Shown: one piece after another, positions 8,323-14,880 of the stretch | Layout: every line of letters begins with the position of its first letter | How positions within the stretch are numbered: position 1 is the stretch's first letter | NCBI GenBank assembly: GCA_026388365.1 | Contig: JAPLJW010000169.1 | Span: forward strand, 1-14,880 | Source: Deltaproteobacteria bacterium | GTDB lineage: Bacteria; Desulfobacterota; Syntrophia; Syntrophales; UBA5619 | Direction: 5' to 3' | DNA: 14,880 nucleotides | Position numbers and translations under genes: made by a program | The notes under the pieces: generated by a model | What the model was told of the DNA's origin: nothing | Databases searched by the model: none | What the model saw: the letters and a program-made list of their open reading frames with translations, nothing else

Positions 8323-9482
8323 AACGAATTTCCCTTCTCGGCTCCACCGGTTCAATCGGGGCCAGCACGCTGGATGTCGTCGGCGCCCATCCGGATCGGT
8401 TCGTCGTCACGGCCCTCGCGGCGGGCCGCAACATCACCCTCATGAAACAGCAGATCGAACGGTTCCGGCCGCGGCTGGCGGCTGTATTTGATGAAGCGCA
8501 TGCCCGTGAACTCCGCAGCCTCCTGGGTTCGGCATCGACAACGGATCTCCTGTTCGGGCCAGAAGGGTATCGGGAAACAGCCGCATCCGCGGACGCCGAT
8601 ATGGTCGTCTCCGCCATGGTCGGCGCAGCCGGACTGCTTCCGACCCTGGACGCCATTGAGGCGGGAAAGGATATCGCCCTGGCGAACAAAGAGACACTGG
8701 TGATGGCAGGACATCTCGTTCTTCGCAAGGCGACCGAGAGGGGGGTGAAGATCATCCCCGTTGACAGTGAGCACAGCGCGATTTTCCAGTGTCTGCAGGG
8801 CCACAGGAGAGAAGATCTCCGCCGGATCATCCTTACGGCCTCCGGCGGACCCTTTCTCCATGCCTCCAAGGAAGAACTGGCAAAGGTTACCCCCGCGCAG
8901 GCGCTTCGGCACCCGAACTGGGTGATGGGAAAGAAAATCACGATTGATTCGGCCACCATGATGAACAAGGGGCTGGAGGTGATCGAAGCCGGGTGGTTGT
9001 TCGAACTTCCCGCAACGGAGATCGATGTCCTGATCCATCCTCAGAGCATCGTCCATTCCCTGGTGGAGTATCGGGACGGGAGCGTGATCGCCCAGATGGG
9101 GGTTCCGGACATGAGGATTCCCATTGCCTACGCCCTGTCTTATCCGAATCGCCTGACCCGGGGTGAAAATAATCTCGATCTCAGGAAGGTCGGCACGCTT
9201 ACATTTCTCGATTCGGATCCGATTCGCTTTCCCGCACTTCGGCTGGCTTATGCGGCGGCGAAAACCGGGGGAACGATGCCGACTGTTCTGAATGCGGCGA
9301 ATGAGATGGCGGTGACCGCCTTTATCGAAGGCAAAACAGGATTTGACAAGATTGTTTCGATTGTGGAAGAGGTCCTCTCCCGTCATCGCGGGCAGGCGGA
9401 CCCGGGGATCGACACGATCCTCGCGGCGGACCGCTGGGCGAGGGAAGAAGCGGGAAAAATCATTGAAGGAATGAAAAATTGA
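8319..9482 (+). CDS. dxr: 1-deoxy-D-xylulose 5-phosphate reductoisomerase
   Basis: Dxr rearranges and reduces DXP to 2-C-methyl-D-erythritol 4-phosphate with NADPH and a divalent metal. This is the committed step of the MEP isoprenoid pathway and the target of fosmidomycin. The NADPH-binding loop LLGSTGSIG is at residues 6-14. LANKETLVMAG (121-131) follows. The metal ligands are visible as Asp149 and Glu151 in VDSEHSA and Glu220 in NKGLEVIEA. HPNWVMGKKITIDSATM (198-214) and HPQSIVHSLVEY (240-251) are characteristic. ATG 8319 gives the proper N-terminus MKRISLLGSTGSIG at 387 residues; the frame stays open far upstream, but that part is only cdsA read in another frame. The start overlaps the cdsA stop by ATGA. 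The stop in turn overlaps the rseP start. Confidence 0.98.
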   Translation: MKRISLLGSTGSIGASTLDVVGAHPDRFVVTALAAGRNITLMKQQIERFRPRLAAVFDEAHARELRSLLGSASTTDLLFGPEGYRETAASADADMVVSAMVGAAGLLPTLDAIEAGKDIALANKETLVMAGHLVLRKATERGVKIIPVDSEHSAIFQCLQGHRREDLRRIILTASGGPFLHASKEELAKVTPAQALRHPNWVMGKKITIDSATMMNKGLEVIEAGWLFELPATEIDVLIHPQSIVHSLVEYRDGSVIAQMGVPDMRIPIAYALSYPNRLTRGENNLDLRKVGTLTFLDSDPIRFPALRLAYAAAKTGGTMPTVLNAANEMAVTAFIEGKTGFDKIVSIVEEVLSRHRGQADPGIDTILAADRWAREEAGKIIEGMKN

Positions 9483-10585
9483 TCGGAATCAGTATCGCAT
9501 CGGTAATTGTTTTACTGGGGGTCCTGATCTTCGCCCATGAATTCGGCCATTTTCTGATGGCCAAGCGGGCGGGCGTCGGGGTCCTGAAGTTCTCCCTCGG
9601 ATTCGGCCCTCGGATCCTCGGCAGAAAGATCGGAGAAACAGAATACCTCCTCTCCCTGATCCCCCTGGGCGGGTATATAAAACTCCTCGGGGAATCCCCC
9701 GGAGAAGAATTACCGGAAGGGGATCAAAAAAGGTCCTTTCTAAAACAGACGGTATGGAAAAGGATCATGATTGTGGCGGCCGGACCGGTGTTCAATCTCC
9801 TGCTGGCTCTTGCAATCTTCACCCTCGTCAACATGATCGGTCTTCCCGTCCTGACGACCGAAATCGGTTCTCTGCAACCGGATTCCGCCGCGATCGAAGC
9901 CGGAATGAAGGCGGGGGACCGAATTATCGCCATGGACGGAAAATCCGTAACCAAGTGGGATGAGATCTCTGAAATCGTTTCGAGCAGCAAGGAAAGACCG
10001 CTCAGGGTTACGGTTCGCCGAGACGCCGTTGCCCTGGATATGACGGTGACACCGCGACCCATGAAGACCCGAAACCTCTTTGGGGAAGAGGTTGAAACCT
10101 ACAAGATCGGCATCAGCCCGTCACCGCATACCATCATCGAAAGGCGCAACCCCCTGTCGGCCTTCGGGGAAGGCATCCGCCAGACATGGGTCATCAGCAA
10201 ACTGACCGTGATCAGCATGTACAAACTGTTTCAGGGGGTCATCTCTCCGAAGACGCTGGGCGGTCCGATCCTTATCGCCCAGATCGCCGGCGCGCAGGCA
10301 AAGGAGGGAATTGTTCATTTCCTTCTGTTCATGGCCCTCATCAGCATCAACCTGGCGATCCTCAACCTCCTTCCCATTCCGGTCCTGGACGGCGGTCATC
10401 TGTTATTCTACGGGATCGAAATGGTGACGGGCCGCGAGGTCAATGTCCGCTGGCGGGAAATGGCCCAGCAGGTCGGTTTTGTCCTTCTGGTTCTGCTGAT
10501 GATCTTCGTCTTCATGATGGATATCGAGAGGCTGAACGTCAAGTTTATCAGTGATTTCATTCAAACATTTACGGGACATCCATGA
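9479..10585 (+). CDS. rseP: Site-2 intramembrane metalloprotease RseP
   Basis: RseP family proteases cut membrane-spanning substrates such as anti-sigma factors or signal-peptide remnants, inside the inner membrane. The zinc site HEFGH is at residues 20-24 in the first membrane helix. The second conserved motif NLLPIPVLDGGH (296-307) supplies the third ligand. Further hydrophobic helices are at about 95-120, 280-303 and 331-347. A single PDZ domain spans roughly residues 125-190 (QPDSAAIEAGMKAGDRI), whereas the E. coli enzyme has two. The length, 368 residues, agrees with the single-PDZ form. The start is TTG 9479, overlapping the dxr stop as TTGA; no better start is available before the HEFGH helix, and the dxr/rseP junction is a common arrangement. 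Its substrate here is unknown. Confidence 0.95.
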   Translation: MIGISIASVIVLLGVLIFAHEFGHFLMAKRAGVGVLKFSLGFGPRILGRKIGETEYLLSLIPLGGYIKLLGESPGEELPEGDQKRSFLKQTVWKRIMIVAAGPVFNLLLALAIFTLVNMIGLPVLTTEIGSLQPDSAAIEAGMKAGDRIIAMDGKSVTKWDEISEIVSSSKERPLRVTVRRDAVALDMTVTPRPMKTRNLFGEEVETYKIGISPSPHTIIERRNPLSAFGEGIRQTWVISKLTVISMYKLFQGVISPKTLGGPILIAQIAGAQAKEGIVHFLLFMALISINLAILNLLPIPVLDGGHLLFYGIEMVTGREVNVRWREMAQQVGFVLLVLLMIFVFMMDIERLNVKFISDFIQTFTGHP

Positions 10586-11268
10586 TCACCCTGGCGATGG
10601 AATGCGCGACGGATACCGTGGGAGTGGCGCTCCTGAAGGGAGAGGAGATCATGGCCGATTTTTATCTCGGTCCGGGAAGACACCACGCGGAGGTCCTGCT
10701 CCCCGTCCTGGAAAAACTCCTCCTCTTGACGGGGATCACCTTGGAGAAAATCGATCTTCTGGCCTGCACGGCCGGACCTGGTTCGTTTACGGGGGTGAGA
10801 ATCGGGGTCAGTACCGTGAAAGGCCTCGCCTTGGCTACGGGAAGACCGATCGTCTCGGTTTCGACGCTGGAGGCACTGACCATGAATGCCTTTCCCTCCC
10901 CGGGGCTGATCTGTCCGCTGCTCGACGCCCGCAGGGATCAGGTCTATGCAGGGTTGTACCGGATGGGTCCGGATGGTTTCCCGGAAATCGTGACGCCGGA
11001 TCGATTGACCGAAATCGCGCAGTTGATGCGGGATCTTCCGGTAGGTGAGGTCGAGTTGATCGGGGACGGTGCGCTGCGTTATCGGGATCGGATCCTTGAA
11101 GCCCGGTCCGGGCGGTGTGACCCGGCCGGGAGCGGGCGACACCGACTCCATGCGTCGGCCGTCGGCCTGATTGGTATTCACCGATATTCTCAGGGGCGGG
11201 GTGAAGATCCGCTGACCTTTTCGCCGAGATACCTTCGCCTCTCCGAGGCGGAGGCCAGAGGCGCGTAG
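10582..11268 (+). CDS. tsaB: tRNA threonylcarbamoyladenosine biosynthesis protein TsaB
   Basis: TsaB is the inactive homologue and partner of TsaD. With TsaE it transfers the threonylcarbamoyl group to A37 of ANN-reading tRNAs. The N-terminal ASKHA fold start MITLAMECATDTVGVAL is visible, as is the diagnostic TAGPGSFTGVRIG at residues 63-75, followed by KGLALATGRPIVSVSTLEAL. The C-terminal half is more variable, but PLLDARRDQVYAGLY and the closing SPRYLRLSEAEA are typical of the family. The length is 228 residues. ATG 10582 overlaps the rseP stop as ATGA. It is the last gene of the uppS cluster: a promoter for psd lies in the next gap. Confidence 0.94.
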   Translation: MITLAMECATDTVGVALLKGEEIMADFYLGPGRHHAEVLLPVLEKLLLLTGITLEKIDLLACTAGPGSFTGVRIGVSTVKGLALATGRPIVSVSTLEALTMNAFPSPGLICPLLDARRDQVYAGLYRMGPDGFPEIVTPDRLTEIAQLMRDLPVGEVELIGDGALRYRDRILEARSGRCDPAGSGRHRLHASAVGLIGIHRYSQGRGEDPLTFSPRYLRLSEAEARGA

Positions 11269-11308
11269 GCTAAGGATGCAGCCTCTTGCCCCCCTCATGA
11301 GACAAGGG

Positions 11309-11337
11309 TTGACAACTTGATCGAATTACGGTAGATT
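11309..11337 (+). promoter_or_regulatory. Strong sigma-70-type promoter for psd-pssA
   Basis: A perfect -35 box TTGACA (11309-11314) is followed after exactly 17 bases by TAGATT (11332-11337), four of six -10 matches. It is the best promoter-like sequence in the window and lies in the 78-base gap between tsaB and psd. Transcription would be expected to begin near 11343-11345, only two to four bases before the annotated psd ATG. Confidence 0.65.
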
Positions 11338-11346
11338 ACAGGCATT

Positions 11347-11988
11347 ATGAATCATAAGGGCTTCATTGTGGATGAAGGGCTCCCCTTTATCATTCCCCTG
11401 GGCGGGGCGACTCTCCTGGCCTTTGTGGCCGGGTTCAAGGGGATTTCTCTTGCCCTTTTGGTCGTGACGCTTTTTGTGGCCTGGTTCTTCCGCAATCCTC
11501 AGAGAAATCCACCGGAAAAAGACGGCCTGGTTATTTCCCCTGCGGATGGCAAGGTGATCCGGATTGAAGAGACGACCAGCGATGAACAGCCCGGTCGAAC
11601 TTTTCACAAAATCAGCATCTTCATGAATGTCTTCAATGTTCATGTCAACCGGATCCCCTGTTCCGGCGAGGTCCGGTCCATCCGTTACCGGGAGGGGAAA
11701 TTTCTGTCGGCCAACCTGGACAAGGCCTCGGCGCTCAACGAAAGAAACACCATCCTGCTGCAAACGGCAGACGGTCGAGAGATCATAACCGTCCAGATCG
11801 CGGGACTGATTGCGAGGAGGATTGTCTGCTGGCTGAAGGAGGGGATGCAGGTGACCAGAGGGGAACGATTCGGTCTGATCCGTTTCGGTTCGCGGGTTGA
11901 AGTATTTCTGCCGCTCGGTTCGACCCTTCTCGTCCGGGTTGGAGAAAAGGTGCGGGCAGGCGAGACGCCCATAGGAGAGCTGATATGA
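11347..11988 (+). CDS. psd: Phosphatidylserine decarboxylase proenzyme (short PSD-A type)
   Basis: Psd decarboxylates phosphatidylserine to phosphatidylethanolamine at the inner membrane, using a pyruvoyl group made by self-cleavage. A hydrophobic N-terminal part (about residues 14-47) would anchor it. The catalytic triad candidates are Asp67 in SPADGKV, His99 in FNVHVNR and Ser182 in RFGSRVEVFLP. Cleavage between Gly181 and Ser182 would yield a beta chain of about 181 residues and a pyruvoyl alpha chain of about 32. At 213 residues it is the short form known from archaea and many deltaproteobacteria, not the roughly 320-residue E. coli form. ATG 11347 gives the usual N-terminus before DEGLPFI but lacks a Shine-Dalgarno. 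GTG 11368, with AAGGG upstream, is an alternative start. The stop overlaps pssA by ATGA. Confidence 0.95.
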   Translation: MNHKGFIVDEGLPFIIPLGGATLLAFVAGFKGISLALLVVTLFVAWFFRNPQRNPPEKDGLVISPADGKVIRIEETTSDEQPGRTFHKISIFMNVFNVHVNRIPCSGEVRSIRYREGKFLSANLDKASALNERNTILLQTADGREIITVQIAGLIARRIVCWLKEGMQVTRGERFGLIRFGSRVEVFLPLGSTLLVRVGEKVRAGETPIGELI

Positions 11989-12767
11989 AAAACAATGCGT
12001 CATTCAGGCGGGACCGCATGAAAAAGGGAATTTACGTTCTTCCGAATCTCTTTACCACGGCCAATCTTTTCTGCGGGTTCTACTCCGTGATCGCCTCCAT
12101 GAAAGGGATGTATGAGATCGCGGCCGTGGCGATCCTGATTGCGGTGGTTCTGGACAGTCTGGACGGCCGAATTGCCAGGATTACCCATACGACAAGCAAG
12201 TTCGGCGGGGAGTATGACTCCCTCTGCGATCTGGTGACCTTCGGGGTGGCGCCGGCTATCATGGCCTACAACTGGTCGTTGCTTTCCTACGGGAAGTGGG
12301 GATGGCTCGGGGCTTTTCTATTCGTTGCCTGCGGGGCCCTTCGCCTGGCCCGGTTCAATGTTCAGATCGGCGTGATCGATAGCCGCGTATTCAACGGCCT
12401 GCCCATACCGGGCGGCGCCGCGGTCGTGGCCACGGGGGTGCTTCTGTTTTACTACCTCGGCGGAGAAGGACGTTTCCCCGACCCGTCGATCATGATCGGC
12501 GTGGTTGCCATTGCGCTCTTCATGGTCAGCAGCATCAAGTATTACAGCTTCAAAGACCTCAATTATTTCTCTCGCAAGCCTTTCATGTCCTTCGTTGCGA
12601 TTGTGGTGATTCTGGTGATCGTGGTGGCGGAACCTCAGATTATGCTCTTCACGTTCGCCTTCGGATACAGCCTTTCGGGCCCGGTTTGGGGCCTTTTCAG
12701 GTTCGGTAGAAAGTTGATAACGGAATTCAGGGCGCGAAAGTCGCAATGTCAGGATCATCCGTTGTAG
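11985..12767 (+). CDS. pssA: CDP-diacylglycerol-serine O-phosphatidyltransferase
   Basis: PssA condenses CDP-diacylglycerol (from CdsA) with serine to give phosphatidylserine, the substrate of the adjacent psd product. The CDP-alcohol phosphotransferase signature is complete: Asp57, Asp60-Gly61, Ala64-Arg65, Gly74, Asp78 and Asp82, in the segment DSLDGRIAR then GGEYDSLCD. Several membrane helices follow, roughly residues 25-37, 43-57, 86-98, 104-116, 137-155, 165-182 and 200-228. FNGLPIPGGAA is typical of this type II (Bacillus-like) membrane enzyme, which is unrelated to the E. coli PssA. The length is 260 residues. ATG 11985 overlaps the psd stop; an internal ATG at codon 12 (12018) would give the more usual MKKGIYVLPNLFT start, so the first 11 residues are uncertain. 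Confidence 0.95.
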   Translation: MKNNASFRRDRMKKGIYVLPNLFTTANLFCGFYSVIASMKGMYEIAAVAILIAVVLDSLDGRIARITHTTSKFGGEYDSLCDLVTFGVAPAIMAYNWSLLSYGKWGWLGAFLFVACGALRLARFNVQIGVIDSRVFNGLPIPGGAAVVATGVLLFYYLGGEGRFPDPSIMIGVVAIALFMVSSIKYYSFKDLNYFSRKPFMSFVAIVVILVIVVAEPQIMLFTFAFGYSLSGPVWGLFRFGRKLITEFRARKSQCQDHPL

Positions 12768-12782
12768 GAAGCAAAACGGACG

Positions 12783-12799
12783 GCGGGTCAGAGACCTGC
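12783..12799 (+). other. Small hairpin in the pssA-asd gap
   Basis: GCGGGTC and GACCTGC flank an AGA loop, giving seven pairs including one G-T. No T run follows, so it is not a standard terminator. It lies about 40 bases upstream of asd. It may be an RNA fold or chance; no clear promoter is visible in the gap (12768-12837). Confidence 0.3.
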
Positions 12800-12837
12800 T
12801 GCGGTTGACCAATGAAATTCAGCGCAGGGAGTATTGT

Positions 12838-13854
12838 ATGAGAAATTATCATGTTGCTGTTGTGGGCGCCACGGGAGCCGTGGGCAATGAGATGATCAAG
12901 ATTCTGGAGGAACGTCAATTTCCGGTGGGAAAGCTGACGCTTCTCGCATCGGAAAGGTCGATCGGAAAGGAGCTCACCTTCCGGGGGAAGGCTCTGCCGG
13001 TGGAGCTTTTGACCGAGAACTCCTTCCCGGGAATCGAAATCGGTCTTTTCTCCGCGGGAGGAGGCATCAGTGAAAAGTTCGCCCCCTTCGCCGCACGGGC
13101 CGGTTGTGTCGTCATTGACAACACGAACGCCTTACGCATGGTGCCGGAGATCCCCCTGGTCGTACCAGAGGTGAATCCAGAGACCATTGCCCTATACAAG
13201 AACCGGGGAATCATCGCGAATCCGAACTGTTCTACGATTCAGATGGTTGTTGCCCTGAAACCGATTCATGATGCGGTCCGGATCAAAAGAATTGTGGTTT
13301 CCACGTATCAGGCCGTTTCCGGAACAGGGAAAAAGGCGATTGAGGAGCTTTCCCTCCAGACCCAGGCCCTGATGAACGGCCAGGAACCGGTCGTCAAGGT
13401 GTATCCCTACCGGATTGCCTTCAACTGCCTGCCCCACATCGATGTCTTTATGGACAACGGTTATACGAAGGAAGAGATGAAGATGGTCAACGAGACCAAG
13501 AAGATCATGAACGATCCTTCGATAGCGGTTACGGCGACGACAGTCCGGGTGCCTGTTTTCCATGCGCACTCCGAATCCATCAATATCGAAACGGAGAAGA
13601 AAATCACGCCGGACGAAGTGCGTCATCTTCTTTCGACGGCGCCCGGCGTCCGCGTTGTTGACGATCCCCAGTGGAAGAAGTATCCGCTCGCGATTGATGC
13701 CGCCGGGCATGATGAGACCCTGGTCGGAAGAATCCGAGAAGATGAATCCATTCCGAACGGTATCAACATGTGGGTTGTGGCGGACAATATCCGGAAGGGG
13801 GCCGCGCTCAACGCCGTCCAGATCGCAGAGATCCTGATCCGAAAGTATCTATGA
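12838..13854 (+). CDS. asd: Aspartate-semialdehyde dehydrogenase
   Basis: Asd reduces aspartyl phosphate to aspartate semialdehyde with NADPH. This is the branch point to lysine, diaminopimelate, threonine and methionine. The Rossmann loop VVGATGAVGNEM is at residues 8-19. The catalytic cysteine is Cys131 in NPNCSTIQ. QAVSGTGKKAIEEL (158-171) and RVPVFHAHSE (237-246), with the substrate-binding Arg237 and the catalytic His244, complete the active site. The length is 338 residues. ATG 12838 is chosen because GGGAG lies six bases upstream and MRNYHVAVVGATG is the family start; an in-frame TTG at 12805 lacks any Shine-Dalgarno. The stop overlaps the rsmD start as ATGA. Confidence 0.98.
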   Translation: MRNYHVAVVGATGAVGNEMIKILEERQFPVGKLTLLASERSIGKELTFRGKALPVELLTENSFPGIEIGLFSAGGGISEKFAPFAARAGCVVIDNTNALRMVPEIPLVVPEVNPETIALYKNRGIIANPNCSTIQMVVALKPIHDAVRIKRIVVSTYQAVSGTGKKAIEELSLQTQALMNGQEPVVKVYPYRIAFNCLPHIDVFMDNGYTKEEMKMVNETKKIMNDPSIAVTATTVRVPVFHAHSESINIETEKKITPDEVRHLLSTAPGVRVVDDPQWKKYPLAIDAAGHDETLVGRIREDESIPNGINMWVVADNIRKGAALNAVQIAEILIRKYL

Positions 13855-14441
13855 GAATCATCGGGGGGGAGGCCAGGGGAAGGCCGGTTCGCCTTCCGGG
13901 AGGATGCCGCATCCGGCCTACCGCCGATCGGGTCAAGAAATCCCTTTTTGATATTCTGCATCCCGTCACGGAAAAATCATTCCTCGACCTGTTTGCAGGC
14001 AGCGGGAATGTCGGACTGGAGTCCCTGAGCCGGGGAGCCCGTTTTGCGGTCTTTGTGGAGAGGGATGTCCGTCTGGTCGAGGCGATCCGGAAGAGCCTTG
14101 CACAGCTCGGTTTTAGTGAGAGAGCGGAGGTGATTGCCGCAGACGCGGAGAGGGGGCTGGGGCGTCTCGTTCAAAGGAAGGTGCGGTTCGATATCATTTT
14201 TGCCGACCCGCCGTACGATGAGGGTTTGGCCATTGAAACGCTGAAATGGCTTGAAAGAGGGGATGTCCTGGCGGAGAGCGGAATCGTCGTGCTGCAGCAT
14301 TCGATGAGGGAAACGCCGGAGGGATTACAGATCCGGGCAATGGTGGTAATAGATCAGAGACGGTACGGTGACACGGTGTTGTCTTTTTTTAAGGGGACAG
14401 ATTTCAAATCTGTCCCCAAAACGCATGGGAAATGCCTATGA
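13851..14441 (+). CDS. rsmD: 16S rRNA (guanine(966)-N(2))-methyltransferase RsmD, with repeat-derived tail
   Basis: RsmD uses S-adenosylmethionine to methylate N2 of G966 of 16S rRNA in the assembling 30S subunit. The N-terminal MRIIGGEARGRPV and RPTADRVKKSLFDIL are conserved. The SAM-binding motif DLFAGSGNVGLESLSRGA begins at residue 46, and the catalytic DPPY is at 119-122. ATG 13851 overlaps the asd stop (ATGA). The frame ends at 14441 with 196 residues, but the last 15 (GTDFKSVPKTHGKCL) come from a palindrome and its flank, not from family sequence. Family members usually end near the DTVLSFF segment (residues 174-180). One extra T in the T7 tract at 14384-14390 would put TAA directly after SFF. 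The stop of the extended frame overlaps coaD as ATGA, which may be a coincidence of the extension. Confidence 0.93.
   Translation: MRIIGGEARGRPVRLPGGCRIRPTADRVKKSLFDILHPVTEKSFLDLFAGSGNVGLESLSRGARFAVFVERDVRLVEAIRKSLAQLGFSERAEVIAADAERGLGRLVQRKVRFDIIFADPPYDEGLAIETLKWLERGDVLAESGIVVLQHSMRETPEGLQIRAMVVIDQRRYGDTVLSFFKGTDFKSVPKTHGKCL
14393..14417. repeat. Perfect GGGGACAGATTT palindrome at the rsmD 3' end
   Basis: GGGGACAGATTT (14393-14404) and AAATCTGTCCCC (14406-14417) are perfect inverted repeats around a single C. The element lies at the end of the rsmD frame, 20 bases before coaD, flanked by a T7 tract on the left and AAAA on the right. In the rsmD frame it encodes GTDFKSVP. It shares GGGGAC/GTCCCC ends with the palindrome at 2505-2531. 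Palindromes of this kind are, to my recollection, frequent in deltaproteobacterial genomes and resemble REP elements. No T tract follows on either strand, so it is not a canonical terminator. Confidence 0.75.
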
Positions 14442-14880
14442 AGAAGATTGCGGTATATCCGGGCTCGTTTGATCCGATCACCAATGGTCACGTGGATATC
14501 ATCAAACGGGGGCTCCGGATGTTTGATGAACTGATCGTATTGATTGCGTACAATCCCAACAAAAACTCGCTCTTTTCCGTTGAAGAAAGGATCGAGATGA
14601 TCGGGGAGGTGATCCGGGACTGCAAAAATGTCCGTGTAGACTGTTTTGACGGCCTTCTGGTGGACTATGTGAAAGGGGCCGGAGCGAACGTGATTCTCCG
14701 CGGGCTGCGCGCTCTTTCCGATTTCGAATACGAGTTTCAGCTTGCCCTCATCAACCGCCGTTTGAACCGGGATGTCGAAACCGTTTTCCTGATGACCGGG
14801 TACAAGTGGTTCTATACGAGTTCGAAGATTATCAACGAGGCAGCCAGTCTGGGCGGGTCCGTCAAGGGGTTGGTGCCGGA
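14438..14880 (+). CDS. coaD: Pantetheine-phosphate adenylyltransferase (3' end outside window)
   Basis: CoaD transfers AMP from ATP to 4'-phosphopantetheine to give dephospho-CoA, the penultimate step of coenzyme A synthesis. The frame from ATG 14438 is open to the window end: 147 codons, then the first bases of the next. The N-terminus MKKIAVYPGSFDPITNGHVD contains the nucleotidyltransferase TxGH motif (TNGH, residues 15-18). RGLRALSDFEYEFQLA (88-103) and YTSSKIINEAASLGG (126-140) are the other signature blocks. The family is usually about 160 residues, so only a dozen or so residues are missing. The ATG overlaps the rsmD stop (ATGA). Only GGGA, eight bases upstream, is available as a weak ribosome-binding site. 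Confidence 0.97.
   Translation, partial: MKKIAVYPGSFDPITNGHVDIIKRGLRMFDELIVLIAYNPNKNSLFSVEERIEMIGEVIRDCKNVRVDCFDGLLVDYVKGAGANVILRGLRALSDFEYEFQLALINRRLNRDVETVFLMTGYKWFYTSSKIINEAASLGGSVKGLVP

Noticed and set aside
8352..9386. Minus-strand open frame of 344 codons
   Set aside because: It is entirely opposite dxr, which is complete and has all catalytic residues. The antisense protein has no family features.
11236..11250. CGCCTC-TCC-GAGGCG hairpin as a terminator of the uppS cluster
   Set aside because: It is inside the tsaB coding sequence, encodes the conserved RLSEA tail, and has no T tract.
12805..12837. TTG 12805 as the asd start
   Set aside because: It lacks a ribosome-binding site, and ATG 12838 matches the family start with GGGAG upstream.
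14393..14417. The palindrome between rsmD and coaD as a Rho-independent terminator
   Set aside because: No T run follows on either strand (AAAACG follows on the + strand), and coaD begins 20 bases later.

Overview
The window is an ordinary chromosomal housekeeping stretch with every gene on the + strand. It starts inside secA and ends inside coaD. The gene content and order are secA, argJ, rpsB-tsf-pyrH-frr, uppS-cdsA-dxr-rseP-tsaB, psd-pssA, asd-rsmD-coaD. Together with the moderately high GC content and phosphatidylethanolamine synthesis (psd, pssA), this suggests a Gram-negative bacterium. My best guess is Desulfobacterota of the Syntrophus/Smithella type. That placement is inferred from gene order and protein style, not from a marker search.

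Layout. Bases 1-2496 hold most of secA, missing only its first few codons. A gap with a GGGGAC/GTCCCC palindrome follows, then argJ (2571-3666), which is visibly damaged: its well-placed start codon and first 16 codons are in a different frame from the body, and about 33 expected residues are missing at the junction. A 162-base leader with a candidate promoter precedes the translation cluster rpsB, tsf, pyrH, frr (3829-6551). A clear Rho-independent terminator at 6577-6605 closes that cluster. The second cluster, uppS, cdsA, dxr, rseP, tsaB (6690-11268), makes and processes envelope lipids and isoprenoids, plus the intramembrane protease RseP and the tRNA-modification partner TsaB. A good sigma-70-type promoter at 11309-11337 leads almost directly into psd, giving psd-pssA (11347-12767). 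After a 70-base gap, asd, rsmD and coaD (12838 to the window end) run head to tail with ATGA overlaps.

How the genes fit together. Ribosomal protein S2, EF-Ts, UMP kinase and ribosome recycling factor form the widespread translation/nucleotide cluster. Dxr commits carbon to isoprenoids, UppS builds undecaprenyl diphosphate from them, and CdsA makes CDP-diacylglycerol. PssA converts CDP-diacylglycerol to phosphatidylserine and Psd converts that to phosphatidylethanolamine. SecA and RseP act at the membrane that these enzymes build. Asd belongs to aspartate-family amino acid synthesis, RsmD methylates 16S rRNA, and CoaD makes dephospho-CoA.

I found no phage, defence, toxin, secretion-effector or otherwise novel system here, no tRNA or rRNA genes and no CRISPR array. 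The points worth a second look are the broken 5' end of argJ, the rsmD tail that runs through a palindrome just after a T7 tract, the two related palindromes, and the apparently near-leaderless psd. Two of these involve homopolymer-length steps (A4 in argJ, T7 in rsmD), so small sequence errors are a real alternative.
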